64,000 nucleotides of DNA from Hoplostethus atlanticus (GCA_034670405.1 JAXDDX010000297.1:127001-191000), one strand, 5' to 3'. Counted from the first letter of the stretch, positions 23,561-37,900 are shown. Translations and numbers: made by a program. Notes: generated by a model not told the origin, from the sequence alone.

Positions 23561-23960
23561 TTAAAACCTGAGTGAAATCTTCCATCCATTCAGCATCACT
23601 GGTATCCTCATTTTCATTCCATCAGAAGAGAGGGCACTGTTGGCATCTGATATTCCACAGCCTTCTTCTGTTTTGATCCACTCAGTTGAAGTACTGGGAA
23701 GAAGCTTTTCCTTTCTGTTACCCACAGTTTGGGTTTGATAGCAAGGAGAAGAGTGATACTTTGACCAAGGATTATGGATTGAAGCTATGGCATCGCCTTT
23801 CAAGTCCTGCCGTTTCCCTTCCTCTTGGCTGGACCAATGCTCCCGAGGCTCTTGAAATAGCAGGGCTGGTGTGTCCTGGTCCATGACTGGGTTACACTTT
23901 TCACCAAGCTTCAGATTGATAGAGGCCTGTGCTTCAGACAACATGATCTTCCTGGGAGAC
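23561..23960 (-). pseudogene. degenerate coding-like exon of unknown family
   Basis: A minus-strand reading frame opens after a CTCCCAG acceptor-like site (about 23961) with KIMLSEAQASINLKLGEK and contains WIKTEEGCGISDANS. About 100 bases before the end the protein-like reading shifts frame to NENEDTSDAEWMEDFTQ, so a frameshift is likely. Acidic composition and the IKTEE motif recall zinc-finger linker exons, and a zinc-finger-type leader lies upstream at 24729-24854, but no finger follows. Family not recognised with confidence. Confidence 0.3.
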
Positions 23961-24728
23961 AATGAAGAGAATAATGTTAAAGAGGAATGCCACTAAGCAG
24001 CCTCTAAAGTAACAGACTAACCTAACCTGATGAATTTAACACCATTATATACATGTACGAATGCAGGGATGGTGACTTGTTGTGAGATCAACCACTTTCA
24101 CATTTTTAAAGTGGGTCATGAGGACACCCTGAGGACTGTTTACCCATTCAGAACCCAGCTATCCAGGCCACAATAAGATGCAAGAGTAGGAGAAACATTA
24201 TAAAAACTGAAATTATAACTTCAAGTCACTCCTCTAAGGCATGACTTATAGATAGGAACACTATTCAATTCGACAAACATCCAATACAACAAGCACCACT
24301 TATTCAATAACTGGGACACGTGTCATTCCCACTATCCTCTCCCACCAAAATACAGCCTGATGGGTAGGGAGTTCTAAAAGTTTACCTCCTATTAAAATTA
24401 AGTAGCCTACAGCTTGGTGAATAATATGTTTGGCGCATTTACCAGTGGTTACTATCGATTGATAAAAATATCTTCATGTTCTACGAGGTGTGTGTGTGTT
24501 TGTAATAAACACTGCAACATTAAACCGACAGATTTTGGAGGGGAGTTTGGCAGGAGAATACCTCCACGAGAGAACTGCGCGTATCGGAGCTTTTCCTTCA
24601 TATAACTTATGCCTTACGTCTGGGATCTGCATTCACTTGATAGGCTACATCTTATTTATTTCACACCACACCGTACATAACAACTGGCCACAAACCTGTT
24701 CGGACCACCACCTCCTCGCGGCGGTGCG

Positions 24729-24854
24729 TCAACTAGCAGCCTGGGTTTCATATTGATACTCTATTATTTTCTTTTCAGCGGCACATAGGATTCCCTGTGC
24801 TGCTGCCGTCAGTCGCTCGTTAACAAACGCTTTTAGCTGTTGTAATTTAGACAT
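24729..24854 (-). pseudogene. zinc-finger-type leader exon, degenerate
   Basis: ATG at 24854 opens MSKLQQLKAFVNERLTAAAQ and then GILCAAEKKIIEYQYE, clearly like the leader module of fish C2H2 proteins (compare [14 protein letters not shown] at 10.5 kb). It diverges after EYQ and stops at 24729 without the usual KPEIKLHR ending or a clear donor. Probably the remnant of a second zinc-finger gene on the minus strand between aldh1l1 and slc41a3. Confidence 0.45.
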
Positions 24855-25071
24855 ATCGAGGACAAGATACTACATCCCCCTACCTAGCTGAGGGTAGGGC
24901 TACAAGTGTCATCTCCGCCAGAATTTAAACTACAACTTCCGGTCATAATATGTTGTAAGAAATATAATTTACAGACATACAAATTGTTTTGTTATTATTT
25001 CGATAAGACAATTTCTTATTTTCACTTCTCATGGGTGTATTATTGCCCTCCACAGGAAGTGAATTGGTATC

Positions 25072-25560
25072 TACAGTCATGCTTAAAAGTTTGTGAACCT
25101 TCCACAGGGTGGTCATTATTTTATATAGAGGGATAACTTTATAAAATTCACATCTAAACCTCAAATCTTAATGAAGATCCCAAATAAAGAATATGCACAA
25201 ATAAATATTATATACGTTCATTCTTTATCTACTAAAACCAGTTAATTTAACAAAAACTGGGATTTCAGCAGAGATAACTTGGAGTAAACATCTCCTATAG
25301 CCACTGATTTGCTCAAGGATTTTCTTCCACTCCTCCTTACAGAACTCAACCAACTCAGTGAGGTTTCAGGTCTCATGTGAACAGATGTTTCAGGTGCTGA
25401 CAGCATCTCAGTTGGATTTAGTTCAGGGCTTTTACTTGGCCAATCCAAAACACTAAACTTCTTCTTCCTGAACCATTCTTTGGTAGATGTGCTTGAATGT
25501 TTAGGATCATTGTCTTGTTGAAGAGCCACTTTCGGTCCAGGACTGCCCAACTACCCTTTT
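25072..25560 (-). mobile_element. Tc1/mariner relic (3' transposase part)
   Basis: Minus-strand frame 25550-25242 reads [20 protein letters not shown] then [17 protein letters not shown], the second half of a Tc1 DDE transposase. The terminal sequence AAAAGTTTGTGAACCTTCC lies at about 25085. Truncated; no full ORF. Confidence 0.7.
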
Positions 25561-27459
25561 TCCTCTGGTCATTTTTAAAAGACTTGAAATACTATTTTTT
25601 TCTCTTTCAAAACCCCAAAAATAACTATTTCTCAATAAAGCATACTCTTTCAGTGAACTTGGAAACCTGGTCTCTGTTTATCATTTTAATATCTTTTTGT
25701 TCCTTTGGTTAAAGTGAAGTCTTTGGGTGAAACTCCCAAGGTACCATTGCCAGGCTTACGTCAGAAACCCTCCTTAGCAAGGTCACACCATTGCTGAGGG
25801 AACAAATTATTTCATATACCTTACCGGTTTGGTTTTGTGCTGTAGGATTTTCCATCTGTGCTGCTGATGTAAGCCATCGCTAACGTCTGAGCTCCATCAG
25901 TTCATTGAATCAGATATTACCTCAGCTATTGAATGAATTTGCCCCTTGCTTGAATATTTCACAAATAGCCTACTGCCCATTCACTCACTGTCTATTCCAA
26001 TAAGGTTTCCTTTCACTAGATAGCGGAGGGCAATAGACCCCATATTTCCAAGAAGATAACATTAATATGAGTTTGACAATACAACTATTAATTTCAATGA
26101 AAAGTGTCATATTCATAAGAAGAAATGGTCTAGAGCTAAAGCCAAACTGTCATGTTCTGTTAAATCACAACCATGCTGAGAATTCTTGTAAAACCATACG
26201 GCATGAAAATGGAATCTCCTGTTTTTATTCTTCTGTATTATTTTGAAGAACACTTTTACATACAGTACATATCCAATGTTATGAAGTCAATATTTCATTG
26301 AGAGTGTTTTTTTGATTTTATAAAACAATGCCTGAGGGTGATGCCAACAATGCGGGGCATAACATGGCCCTCACGGCGGCCCTCAATGTGGCGAACTGTC
26401 CACATGAACACGCTAACAGAGGCGGAGTGGATAGGGTGGGGGCTTAGGGGGTGGAATGAGATTGGGCCTTAAAGAGTGGTTTCTACAGACCAAAAAGGAG
26501 AGACAGCCAGGGAGGCTTCTGAAGGTCCTCCTGAAAAATATGACTTTGAGTTGTAATTTCAGTCATTAAAATCCTGCCTGCTATGTGATCTGGGCTTGTG
26601 CCGCCGTTTTGCCCCCCCAGGGTGCCACAAAACCCATAAATATTCATCAAATTGGCAAAGTGTTGCTCTAGAAAAATGATGAGCAAAATCTTCCCCCTGG
26701 CAGCCTCATTGAAGTGCCTTCTCTACCTACCTCAAATACAGTACAGCCAATCACCTTCTTGGATACGCCCAGCCCAGTTATGGTCGAAAAGGAGAGTAAT
26801 TCCCACCCTAACGGTTCCTCTGAGCTCTCTTGTCACCATTCGGACATGGGTGGAAGAGAAATAGGTTAGTCAAGTTCGGTTAGCATGAGAGCAGAATCAG
26901 GTACTATGGCCACTTTTGACTCAGAGGGCATGGTTTTTACACCCTCTACAAAACATTTGCAGGATCAGTCATGAATTTATATATGACCACCAATATCCAG
27001 AATTATTGTTGTTTTAGTTGGAAAATGTGTTTATTTTAAGTTAAGTTAACCTGAATGGAAAATCACCATAATATATCCATACTATGTCTTACAGGTACTC
27101 ACAGTGTGTCTGTGATACTCAGTGGTGAGTTTATAGTGACCTTGTCATACGTTATGGTAGTTTTATCTCCTATGGTATCACTACAATATTCCTGTAAAGA
27201 CTCAGATAGTGTGTTTATAAGGGATACAGCCGTAAGTGATGCTTTTATATATTTCAGTGCCATAATGTCACAGAGAGGGAAAGGCTTCAATACAGTAGTT
27301 GTCAGTGTATGTGTACATAGCAAGGGTCACCACCTGCCATCAATCAACAACTTGTATCTGAGCATAACGGCTATCTTAGCGCTCATCTTTTGACATGTCA
27401 TGCACGTGGAACGAGGTAGGTAGAGCAGGACGGGCCGGCAGATACAAAGACAAACATTG
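25561..27459. other. intergenic stretch upstream of slc41a3
   Basis: I see no gene, tRNA or recognisable transposon here. Short frames present have no family resemblance. The last few hundred bases presumably hold the promoter for slc41a3 first exon 1A. Confidence 0.4.
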
Positions 27460-27949
27460 ATGAAGCTCCTCCGGTTGGCAGCAGTTGGGTTTGTGCATGC
27501 ACACCAGTTGGCAGCTCACATGCGCACCAGCAATGACCGTCAGCGGCAGTATCCCAGTAGCCTGCCCTGGACTAACGTTATGGAGGAGGACAAAGCCAAG
27601 CTCAGCAGTTCCTCCAGAGAGTCTTCCGTGGCGATCTGCCTCCAGGTGCTGCCTCCGCACCTGCTGGCCGGGCTGGGCATGGTGGCGGCCGGCATGCTGC
27701 TGGACCGGGCGCAGGTCAGTAAAACACTGGGTGGTACTGAGTCAGGCGGTGTTGCTACACCAGCACAGGTGATCTGTAGCCCTACAATAGCACATGGTCA
27801 AGGTTGTCTGCACAACAAATAAATGAATTACATAAAAAGCAAAGCATAAAAAGTTCTTTGATGGAATTGCTTATATGATATGAACCTGAATTCATCTGGT
27901 TTATATGGATTCATGTTATACCTGAATCTAAACCTCAAATGCAGGAATA

Positions 27950-27987
<38 letters not shown>

Positions 27988-28959
27988 TTTTTTTTTTTTT
28001 TTTTTTTTCATGACATCTAGTACCAGAATGTGTGCTGCAGTCAAACAACAAGGTAACCCCCCCTCTCTATGTTTCTCTGTCACTGAGGTGAGGTAATTGA
28101 ACCTGGGTTGGGAGGGTGGGGCTCTGGAGGTCACAGTGGCCTAGTGGACCTGATAAAGTCAGCTTGCCACATGGGAACAAACAGACAGGTCTTAGTAACC
28201 AAGGTTATTTTGAATGGGAAGGGGGCTCTAGCTCTGGTTTTGATCACGTCTATGAACCCAACTATCTGTAAATCAGCAACAACCCATCATCAAAGTGCAG
28301 GGCAATGATTAAGTGTGAAAGGGAATGAATAAAGTGCAGGGCAGTGAATGGATGTGAATGGGAATGGATAAGGTGGATAAAGTGCATGTAATTGTAATCA
28401 TGTAATTGAGATTTTAGTCACATTGCAAAGGTAAGTGGATATTTAACTTGTTTGGAAGTTTGGATCTTCTTTTGGAAGTCTTAGTTATCTCCTTCTTACA
28501 GTTCATATTCAACCTTGTGCCCTAATTTCACTCCATCTGCTCAAATGACAAAAAAAAGTCTGGACAGAAGGTAGGCAGCCCAAAGGAAAAGCCAGATCCC
28601 ACTTTGCTTCCTTTTTTGGTTTTTGACTAATCCACTAATCAGACAGTGGAGCAGCAGACATCCCGGCTGACAATGAGAGGCTCTACCTACTACAGCATCT
28701 AGACTGTATGAATGCTGTGGGAAGCTCATTAGAAAAGCCATCCATTCCACTGACTGATTTCATCCCCAAATCTATGTGCACAAGAGCCATCAGCCTCCAG
28801 TTACTGCTCAACCTTTAGGGCGTCCTTGCAGCTGTTGCTGTACAAACCAAATTACAGCCGGGAGGCAGAGGGGGGAGCTAGAGAGAATAGAGGCACACAC
28901 CGCCTACGGTACATCACGTCTCAGGGACACTTTTCAGCTGAGTCACTGTCATTGTCTGT

Positions 28960-28994
<35 letters not shown>

Positions 28995-31900
28995 TCGCCA
29001 TGTGTCACATGCACACATATTTCTATGAGTGAAGAGGGGAGATAGAAGCCCAGGACCAGAAGAGCAAAGATCCGGAGCCCCGTCTTATTTCTCTCTTATT
29101 TACTGGCAAATATTGATGCAATGTGGGAGAGCAAATGACAGAAGAAACACAGAGAGAGAAAGAAAGACAGATAGATGAGAGACTTAATGAAGAGTGGCAG
29201 ACTAAAAGAGCCAATACCCAAGTCTGGCAGATGACCGTGAGTGCTGACCCGTTGCGTTTCCACCTATCAGCGAAGAGAGGAAATGTCCTTTTCCAGGCAG
29301 CAGCAGCACCACGTGTTGGTGACAGGTACGGCACCTGCTGCTACTGAGAGTGCGTCGTGCGTCACCCACTTATGGTGAGGACATCACGGGACAGGGGAAG
29401 GAGACAAAAGCACGGCTGCAGTCTGCAATCTGAAAAGGAACCAGACGTCTGAGTCCAGAGGAAGCGAGAGGGAGTGAGAGAGTCCTGATATAGTCTGGCC
29501 ATCCTGCTATCACACAGACGCCAGCAGTTCTGTCCCTCCCCCATCCCTCCCTCCACCACTGAGTGTCATCATCCATCCGTCCGCAAGCCCTGGCAGTGAC
29601 GGGACAGGTGTTGTGGCTTCCTGTCCTCTTCAGACGACCCTTCAGCATCACCCGGACCGAGTCAGGGTACCTCAGCATCCCTTTGTCCTTTGCACACAGC
29701 AACCTAGACCTCGCATTCCTCTGTGCAACATGAAGAAGGGGCTCCAGAGCAACCAAGCTCACACAGGGCATCGGCACAGCGAGGAGACGGAGACGGAGAC
29801 GGAGAGGGAGAGGGAGAGGGAGGTAGAGAGGGAGGAAAAGAACTGGCAGCAGCAGACGAGGGCGGAGAAGAAGCTCATGGCCTTCTGGATGTCCTTGTCC
29901 CACAGGACTTGGACCTTCTTCAGGCCCCGCGAGCGACCGGGCTTCCAGCGCTCCGCCTCGGCCGCCCGCCTGCTCAAGAGTGAGGCGTGAGGAGAGTGTG
30001 TGTGGTTGTAGTGTGTGTGTGAATGTGTGTGTGAATGTGTGTGTGTGTGTGGCAGGGAGGTCTGTCAGTAGCAGAGTGTCAGAAGAGGCCTCGCAGGCCT
30101 GCTGTCAAGAGGACCCATATGTGTGTGTCCTCTGCTCAAGAGGATAAAGGCAGTTGGTTCCCTTCCTCAACCTGCCTCGCCATTTGCAATATGACTTTGT
30201 GTCGTTGCCTTTGCCATTCTAGATAGCTGCTGAGTGACAGGTGAAGCTTGTTGAACCCTCCTCTTCTTCCTTGCCTCCTTTGGACAGGTAACTTAACAAT
30301 AACTGCTCGCCTTGGAAACATTAAAGCAACAAACTGCGACCTCTCTCGCTTTCAAACCTGGATTGAGGCGACGACTACCTTTGCGTGGGAACATTTCCAT
30401 TCCTACCAATCGGCTTGTCTCGTGGCGTAGGAGAGCACCCCCCCCCCCCCACCCTCCGGCCCCGCAACCAGAGGCTTTCCAGGCAGGGATGGGTTAACAG
30501 AGGATCGGCCATGGTGGTGACCCATCTGGCGCTGGAGCTGTGCTTCCAGGGGGGGAAGCTGAGGGGCTTCACCTGTAAACTGACCCGCTCGGCCCACGGC
30601 ATTCCACCAGAGAGCTCGTGGATCATCTCTGCCCAGGTCCTGCTGCCGTACCTGGTGTCCGGCCTGGGCATGGTGGCAGCCGGGATAGTCATGGATACAG
30701 TGCAAGTAATGTGCAAGTGTGTTGGTGTGAGTGTGTTGTTTGACTTCAGAACCCTTTCTGCTACTAGATTATTACCTGATCATATTCCTGTTACTGTAAG
30801 TCATTCCCCATATACTATCCATTGTTTGGAAAATACAGGATTTATAGAGTGTATGTGGTACTGAGTAGTGACTTAATATTGACCTTATCGTACTTTATGG
30901 TCATGTGTATCTCTATGGTAAAACTATTACATTCCTATATGGACAATTATGAATTCTAGATGAAAATAGTGATACATTTTGACAGCTACAGAGCAAGTTA
31001 TTGATAGCACACCAGTTTCACAATAATAAGTGATAATAAGTGAGTTTGCTGTTACAGTTGCTCTATCCCCCAGGGTCCCTTGGATTTCTATTTATTTGGC
31101 AAAATAGACATCTACTTTTTAAAAATAGTGATAGTAACTGGCCTTTTAGTGTACGTCTAAGAGATGGCTGAAATTGCACACACACACTGCAGAACACACA
31201 GGACATAGAAAGGCAGATAGCAGTATCAAAACCAGTGGCAGATAACGCTATAGCTCTGTCCCTGCTTAACCTTTTGCAGATATCCCATGCAGCAAGTTGA
31301 ATAATGCATAGTGCAATAATGTGCAGAGAGATGAAGGACTGGGGAAATACAGGCACTAATCATATCAATCAACACTATCAGGCATCACAATTAAACAGGT
31401 GAAAATGACATTAGCTCGGTCAGTTATTCATTACGTTGTGTTTTGTGGTACAGTAGGTCATGTGGTTCTAAATAGTAGCATTTGATTGGTGCTCATGCCA
31501 AATAGAGCATTTTTACATAACAACTACTTACTAACACCCGATGCTGGAACATAATGTTTCAGTATAGGCTGTTAGGAAATAGCATGTTGGATGCATTGGG
31601 AGTGTTTTAATAGATCCTCACAGTGTATTTCAGTGTTAGGAAATGTTGAAAAGAGTCACTGTGGTGCATTTCAATAGGAGGAACGTTTGCACTGCAAAAA
31701 AATTAAATCTCAAAACTATTTTCTTTCACTTGTTTAAAGGAAAACAAGATTTAAAGATTCACAACTAGAATAAATGTCCAGATAGATATTTTTTGCAGTG
31801 CGGGATAGTACTGGTTAATTCAAGTCTTTTGAGGGTGTTGTTCATTTCAAACATTCAGGTTTTTTCTTAGATTGTGATGTATTTCAACACCGGGTGTGTT

Positions 31901-34900
31901 TCAAAAGCTAACTTGGCATTGAGCGGGACTTTTAAGAGATCATTGTGGTGTGTTTCAGCACTGGGAGGTGTTCAAGGAGATCACAGAGGTGTTTATCTTG
32001 GTGCCAGCCCTTGTGGGGCTGAAGGGGAATCTGGAGATGACGTTCGCATCCAGACTGTCAACAGCAGTGAGTGGAAACACAGGCGCACAAAGGCCATTTA
32101 TTTTAAATTTACGCAACTGTCAAACTATTACTCTTTATATTCTCGGCCGTACTTTAAAGAGCCAGAGCAATGATTTTAGTTCAGTCAGGAAAAGCTTGCA
32201 TTGGCTTTCTACCATGAGGAGAGTAACTTTCTCAGGTTTTGGTGGTTCATCTACTTTGTTAACTGCTTTAGTAACCCGTTCTCTACGCTTAGTAAATTCT
32301 CAGTAGGTTCAGGGGGTGTGGCCCTGTCCACATGCTTAGCACCACGAAGCTAACCACGGTAGTTAGCATTAGTGTCACTTCCTGTAGCTCTGTGATTGTG
32401 ACTTCTTAGTCCATAAAATGATGATTTTGGTTAGTTCAGCAAGCAACCACCAGGCGACTGTTTGACAGACTATGGGGCACCTCATTAACTATGCATACTG
32501 TTAACGAATCAGAACATTAATTACAATCTGGGTATATCTGGCATCATTCACACAGGAAGTAGATTGGATTTCTAAAACGGTTTTAGATCAGTTAACAACC
32601 ATCCATTAAATCACCACAACACTGACAGTTATATGTTAGGCAACTTTAAAAGCCCTTTAATGCCTTTTGTTAAACAATACTATGTGATTGGGAAATGCGA
32701 TTGCTCTGGACCTTTAACACTATCTTTCCTTTCCATTTCTCTTCATAGGCGAACACAGGGCAGATGGATGCACCTCAGCAGCAGTGGAAGATGGTGTCCT
32801 GTAACCTGGCTCTGATTCAGGTGAACCAGTGGCCTCTCAGCTCCACCACCCACCCATCACATTAACAACACACTCTACTGCTATGGTCTGTTTAACTCAA
32901 GAAGCTTTAGTGGCATGATAAGATCATCCTTACATTGCCAACACTAGTTCAAAACACTTTACCAATGCATCAAAATGCTTAGATACACTAAAATGGTAAT
33001 ATGACCTTAATTTGGTTCATTTTTAAACTGGTTCCTCAGCATGTAGCAGGTAGCTACATATTGTGCCGTCAGGGTAGGTATGTCCAGTGATTCACCTTGA
33101 AGATTTTACCACTATCTTTTAATTTTTCAAATCCATTTCTGTATTTTTGGAGAAGTCCTTTAAAGGTCAGCTAGGTTAACTAGGTTAGCTAAGCTAGATA
33201 ATTTAGTCTAGCTAGATGGCATTTATTCAGTTAATAGCAAGTGCTAGGCTTCATAATATTAGCTAACTCCTCTCATATCCCCTACCTTTTTCAGTGGGCT
33301 TCAGATAAATAGAGCCTTGCTTGCTACAGGGGGCAGTCATTATTTCATATATTATAGTGGAATAACCCTGCTGGAAAATCCAGCTTGAGCCCTAATTACC
33401 CACCTGATTCTACTTACCTACATAACTAATGCCAAGAGGTTCACTATTTTCATTTGGCTGCATGCGCAATTTCCTCTAAAACTAAACAAAATCCTTTATT
33501 TCAGGTAAGAAAAGGATTATCTTGAATTCAGAATTGCACAAGGGGGTCCACAAACCTTCAGTCCTGACAGACAGGTAGACAGTTAGATAGATAGTACTAA
33601 TCTGCTGTGCTTGCTCCTCCATTCCCAGGTACAGGCCACGGTGGTGGGCTTCCTGGCAGCGGTTGCAGCAGTGGGGCTGGGGGTGTTGACCCGGGGGAGA
33701 GTGAATTTTCTTCAGGCTGCTGTCCTCTGCGCCAGCAGCGTCACCACCGCTTTCATTGCTGCGCTGTCTCTAGGTCAGACAACGGCACAAAGTTTCTGTG
33801 ACCGAATGAATTGTTGAGCATACAATCGGCATCAGAGTTTATCAGCTTAGCCTGTGTTTTCACTGGTTTGTTGAGGCTTTATCCTGTGCTCCATCAGGAC
33901 TGGTGATGGTGGCAGTGATCATTGGCTCCAGGAAAGTGGGCATCAACCCAGATAACGTGGCCACGCCCATTGCTGCCAGCCTCGGAGACCTGATCACCCT
34001 GTCTTTGCTTGCTGGGATCAGCAGTCTCCTCTTCCATTACAGAGGTCAGAGGACTCACACACAATCGGTTTCATTTTATGTCTGTGCATGTAACTTCTCC
34101 GAACACCATGTTGTTGGTCAAAAAGGTTGAAACTGAACTCAAAGCATTTTCCTTGCTGCAAAGGGTCTTTTAAAGGTGCATTAAATAATCTATGACTTTT
34201 ATCAACCTCTATCAGTGACCAGTAAGACTTGCAAAAACACTGAACAGTCAACAATAAACAACACAATAAAGTCACAGTTTACAATAGTCAGTTAAGCTAG
34301 CTATTGAGAGCAGAGATCCAACAGAACTACCTAGTGAAGAGATAATATATCACCATGCAAAATGCTGGAATAATAATACTGCTTTGTCATTTGCTGTTTT
34401 GGCTTGAGAACAAAATGTGTTGTGAAATGTGTCGCTCAGGACACCATCTGGAAGGGGGGTTGTCGTTAAACTCCAGTGGGTGGTGAGTTTTTGTTCCAAA
34501 ATAGAGTTTTGAAAGCCAGAAATCTGCAGCTGGACAAGTAATTGTTGCGTTATTGGTATTGACCTTGCCAACCCCGTACAGATATATTATGGTCATTTTG
34601 TGTTATGGGGTAGTAAAAACATTACTTATTGCCCCTTTAACTGATTCACGTATAGCCTGAACAGCCTCAAGATGTCACTGACATTCATTTGAAAGGTCAA
34701 GACTCAAGTATATGCATGTCAGCAGTACTTTTCAGTCAGAAGAGGGCAGCAACATCCACGTCTGATTCTTGCAAAACTGACCCAATAGAGAACAGCAGCA
34801 TCTTAAAAGCAAAGAAGGTGTTCTTGAACTACGACCAAAATACGATCAGAATCTTAGTATTCGTTCACCCTCTGCACTATGTTACGATACAGACATGTGG

Positions 34901-37900
34901 TATCTGCCTCCTGCGGTGTGCGTCTTCTTCCTGGTCCTTATCCCAGTGTGGGTCATCATAGCCCGTCGCTCTCCACCAATCAGAGAGGTGCTGAGATCCG
35001 GCTGGCAGCCAGTCATTGTGGCCATGTCCATAAGCAGGTAAGTGTCTGGGGACACAGTTTAAAAAAAACCAAAAAAACACTGGATGAAATCTATCTTTAT
35101 TTGACTTGAATTGACTTGGTGAGTTCTGTGAAGTTCTGTGATTTTTTCCCGTTCCAAGTATTGGTGGCCTGATTCTGGATAAGACGATGAGCGATCCAAA
35201 CTTTCAAGGCATGGCAGTGTTCACCCCAGTCATCAACGGTGAGTGGACAAAATATAAAGCATCTCTCTCAAACTTCAGAATTCAATTTATCCTCCATGCC
35301 GGTGGGTTCTCCAACTATCCTCAAGGAGGCATCTGACACGGAGCTTTATGGGTAAAATAATAATAATAAAAAAAGGTTTGTATATTGATTGCATTTTTAT
35401 GTATGTGCTGGTGGGGGTTGGTGGGTAAAACAGATGTTTCTCCTTTAGATGCTTTACGGGCAGACAAAATAAAACCACATGACATGTCATGGTAAAGGAA
35501 TAGATGGGTGGGATTTGGGACTGTCATGTTTCTAAATCATTGAAGAGTGACATTTAAGCTATATAATTAATTATTTCTAATAAAAAGCCTTGTGTAATTG
35601 ATCTCATATGGAATTTGTTGGAGCATCCAGACACTCACATCGCATTATTGATAATGAAGTTGGCAGATCTTCAGTGACAGTAGTCCGACTTAGTGTCTTT
35701 GTTGCCCACAATGAAGCATACTAAGTAGAGAGGAATTACAATGGGCTTTACACAAACCACATGCCTGTTCAGAATGTCAACTATGCCCTCACTGGTCCCC
35801 ATTTCCGCAGCATCTCTGCCAGCCTCAGTGCGACCAAAGGCTCCTTCATATATTGCAGTCCCAATACAGGAAGTGCATTTGCATTCCCATTCAGCGTTCT
35901 CCCCTCCTGGCTTGTTGACCAGAAACTCTTCTCATGTGTTGTCCGCATGATCCATGGGGTTCAAAGCTCTGCAAGCCAATAGGTTTTTGTTCTGCTGTTA
36001 ATGAGGCCAGCCTGAGGCGGGGTGCAGTGTTACTATGAATGAAAGTAGAGTATGGCACTGCAGTGAAACGTGACACTGAGTTTAGGAAGAACTGCTAAAT
36101 AGCTATGGAAATATCAAGCAAAATTACAGATTGGATGGTTAACCATTTTTACAAGCATGTTTACATCTTTTATACAGCAACTGTTCGAAATTTGTTAGGG
36201 TTACAATGATATACTGGGTTGCCGATATATCCCATCATCCAACCATCATCAACGGGACAGCTGCCTGTCTTAACCCCCATCTTCTTACAAACTTCTGCTT
36301 CATCTGCACTCAGGTGTAGGGGGAAACCTGGTGGCCATCCAGGCTAGCAGGATCTCTACCTACCTCCACTACTGGAGCGTTCCTGGAGCTCTGGCATTTA
36401 ACATGGCTGTGACCTGGCCTGACCCCTGTGTTATCTTCTGCTCCTCAGGTCAGTGGTCTTAATGTGGAGAAGCTCCAGCACTAACAATACTGCTGGTGTG
36501 AGATAGAGGCTACCAATCATATTGACCATGGTCTCAAAGAAGTGCACTACGGCTTGATAGGTGCTCGGTGGAGGGGTGGGGTGAGGTGAGGTGTCTGCAT
36601 GATTGGGGTAGATTTGAGCAACTGCAAATATGCATGTTTTTCTTGATGTAGTGTACACTTTCTTCCAATCAGAATGAGCCATTTATGGCATTAGCACCAA
36701 AATTTATACAAAGAATTTACCCGTCACGTGCACCGGTCTCAACTCGAGAGAGAGCCTTGAGATTCTCTGGAGAAATGTCTCCTTTGAGACAGCAGAAAAT
36801 GTGTAGCATCTTGCTGGCTACCATCACTGTACTGGTACTTTGATCCTTCAAGGTACTTTACAGAATAGCTGCACAAATGTTAAACAATGCCTGTTCCTTG
36901 TGCTCTCATTCTGTGTGTATCCATAGAGGTGAACTCCACAGCAGCCAGAGTCCTGGTCATCCTTGTAGTCCCAGGTCACCTGCTCTTCCTTTACACCATC
37001 CACCTCCTGAAGGGTGGCCACACAGCAATGACGCCAGCCTTCATCATCTGCTACCTGTCTGCAGCTCTGCTCCAGGTCAGATAGCGGAGAAACATTGTGC
37101 CAAAGTTACCAGCTCCATGACATTGCAGTTCAAACACGGTCCTCTTTTAATGGAAAATTCCACCCTCAGATATTCTCACACTGTTATATAGCATCAATCT
37201 GTGATGTTCATTCAAGGAGTTATTTTGTGATGAAGTTTTGTAATTTACCTCTTTTTTTGTACCCACGTTCCCTCAACCTGCCTTGTCTCCTTCTACTTCA
37301 GTTAGTGGTTTCCTACATTTCCCAGAATGCCTTTTTACAACCCCCAGAGAACGGATGTGAACTTGCTGCGTTGATGTCATGTAAGACGAAGCGGAATGAT
37401 GGGAAAATTTGCCATTGCTCTGACCTCGAAGTCTAGCTAGCTAGCTAGCTCCATAGCAACAACTAGTTCCCAAGTTGCTTTGTCAACCAAACAAACTGCA
37501 GCAGTTTATTTCTAGTTAATCATAAACAGAGTTGATTGTGCAATAGCATACTAGTTGTTATTATTGTGGACTTTGGTAGATTCACAGCAACCATGTTTGA
37601 CACTCTTCCGTTATCTGTACCATCAGGTGGGAGATATCAGAGCCTTCAAAAAAGTTAGAAATAGTTAGTTAGAAATATAGAAATTCAATTCGCTGTTTTT
37701 TAACAGAGTTAGGGTGTTTTAGGGTGGATTTTCCCTTTAAGTCTCAACTGAAACCTCCTTTCTATTAATTAGCATTTAACGGATAGCTTGTTATTGCTAA
37801 ATTACAATGCCTTGTGGCTTAGATGTGATGGTGTAGCAGTCTGCTGCTGAGTGGACCTCCAAGCCTAAAATAATTATTTCCTTTGTATGTATATATTACC

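Noticed and set aside
29370..29983. Several overlapping long frames on both strands
   Set aside because: Created by purine/pyrimidine-skewed simple repeats (GAGACG, GAGAGG); only the 29730 frame is kept as a weak candidate because of its donor-like end.
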